A stretch of DNA of 16,251 nt from NCBI GenBank assembly GCA_037447655.1, contig JBBHKE010001351.1:257663-273913 (forward strand), given 5' to 3'. A program made the translations under genes and the position numbers. Below the pieces are notes generated by a model. The model worked only from the letters and a program-made list of their open reading frames with translations. It had not been told where the DNA came from and did not search any database. Source of the stretch: Zygnema cylindricum. Taxonomy: Eukaryota > Streptophyta > Zygnematophyceae > Zygnematales > Zygnemataceae. Positions 15,622 to 16,251 of the stretch are shown piece by piece (positions within the stretch are counted from its first letter, which is position 1; the number at the start of each line of letters is the position of its first letter).

Positions 15622-16251
15622 TCATGGCTGCTGGACAGAAGAGGTTTACGCAAAGGCATGTTGTATAGCCACGATGACACGCAATGACATGCGACATACC
15701 AAATCGTTTAGCTTCATTTTTTTTTGAAAAATACGGTGTGGAAAGACAGATTGTACACGTTGACAGCCGTCACGTGCATTGTCGACGTATAAGATAGTCA
15801 AAAAGTTAAGTAACAATTTTGAGTAAATACATAGGGTGTGTGCCCATGTAACCAAAACTTTAAAATGTTACTTTGGATTTTAGCGTAGATTTTACGGTGT
15901 ACTTTCAAAGTGTTCCTTTGTCAATCGTTTCTTGGACCTTCGATACTTGAAATATGTTACAGTTGTACACGTCTACAAAATGTGCGACAACCTACGAAAC
16001 GAAATGTAGACAACTACGAAACTTTCTAAAATTGTTGACGTCTACAAAAACGGCGACGGTTGTCGACGGCGAGGTTTTTGTGACATTGTAGATGCTTAGG
16101 GTTTTGAGACATAGCGAAGTCATGCTCCCTTGTGACATCATCAGTACGTAAACTTTGCGCCATGGCTTTTCTTATCTTTTATCATTAAATATGCCATCAA
16201 ACTAAGACCGAAAATATTCAAAAAAAAAAAATTTTTTTCCTTTCATCGACA
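15622..16251. other. Right-hand spacer, no gene seen
   Basis: No convincing open frame. Words of the type CGTCTACAAAA and CTACGAAAC recur loosely at 15968-16050, with GCGACGG/CGTCGAC elements, but they form no clear array. The window ends in an A11/T7 homopolymer junction at about 16220-16239. Confidence 0.4.

Noticed and set aside
15960-16075. A CRISPR-like or regulatory array from recurring CGTCTACAAAA and CTACGAAAC words
   Set aside because: The words are few and imperfect, with irregular spacing; there are no repeat-spacer units, and the context is eukaryotic.

Overview
The window looks like nuclear DNA of a eukaryote: one intact intronless gene in about 16 kb, surrounded by decayed Ty1/copia-type retrotransposons, tRNA-derived (A-box/B-box) sequence and AT-rich spacer. 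Nothing resembles bacterial gene packing. An intron-poor, copia-rich genome with single-exon secreted proteins would fit an alga (a red macroalga or a heterokont), but nothing here fixes the lineage.

Layout. 1-1034: gene-free stretch bounded by an exact 44-bp direct repeat. 1115-2343: promoter, pyrimidine-rich leader and a complete gene for a secreted trypsin/V8-like serine protease. The first in-frame ATG is at 1258; the longer open frame begins only at a TTG. 2484-3540: a 335-bp unit repeated in tandem twice, plus a degraded third copy. 3540-4385: gene-free. 4390-5483 (minus): wreck of a copia element (family A) with LTR, the first codons of gag and the C-terminal part of integrase. 5828-10740: a nest of a second LTR family (B), with four LTR-like sequences, two decayed gag fragments and three copies of a tRNA-like module lying antisense to the LTR. 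In order: LTR1(+)-gag(+), LTR2(+), gag(-)-LTR3(-), LTR4(+). 10741-11430 (minus): fragment of an unrecognised protein-coding gene with two stops, wedged between two LTRs. 11431-13437 (plus): a second family-A element with LTR, gag including a CCHC knuckle, and a truncated pol. 13440-16251: AT-rich, no gene seen.

The protease is the only gene I judge functional. The mobile elements are dead for protein, because every gag or pol frame has stops, frameshifts or deletions. The family-B LTRs nevertheless keep a shared non-coding architecture: a G-box palindrome about 245 bp upstream of the TATA box, a 10-mer about 50 bp upstream of it, the TATA box itself, and a short hairpin about 70 bp downstream whose stem varies in a compensatory way. 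That architecture, the antisense tRNA-like module joined to the LTRs, and a sharp identity step between LTR1 and LTR2 are the most interesting signals. All alignments were made by eye.
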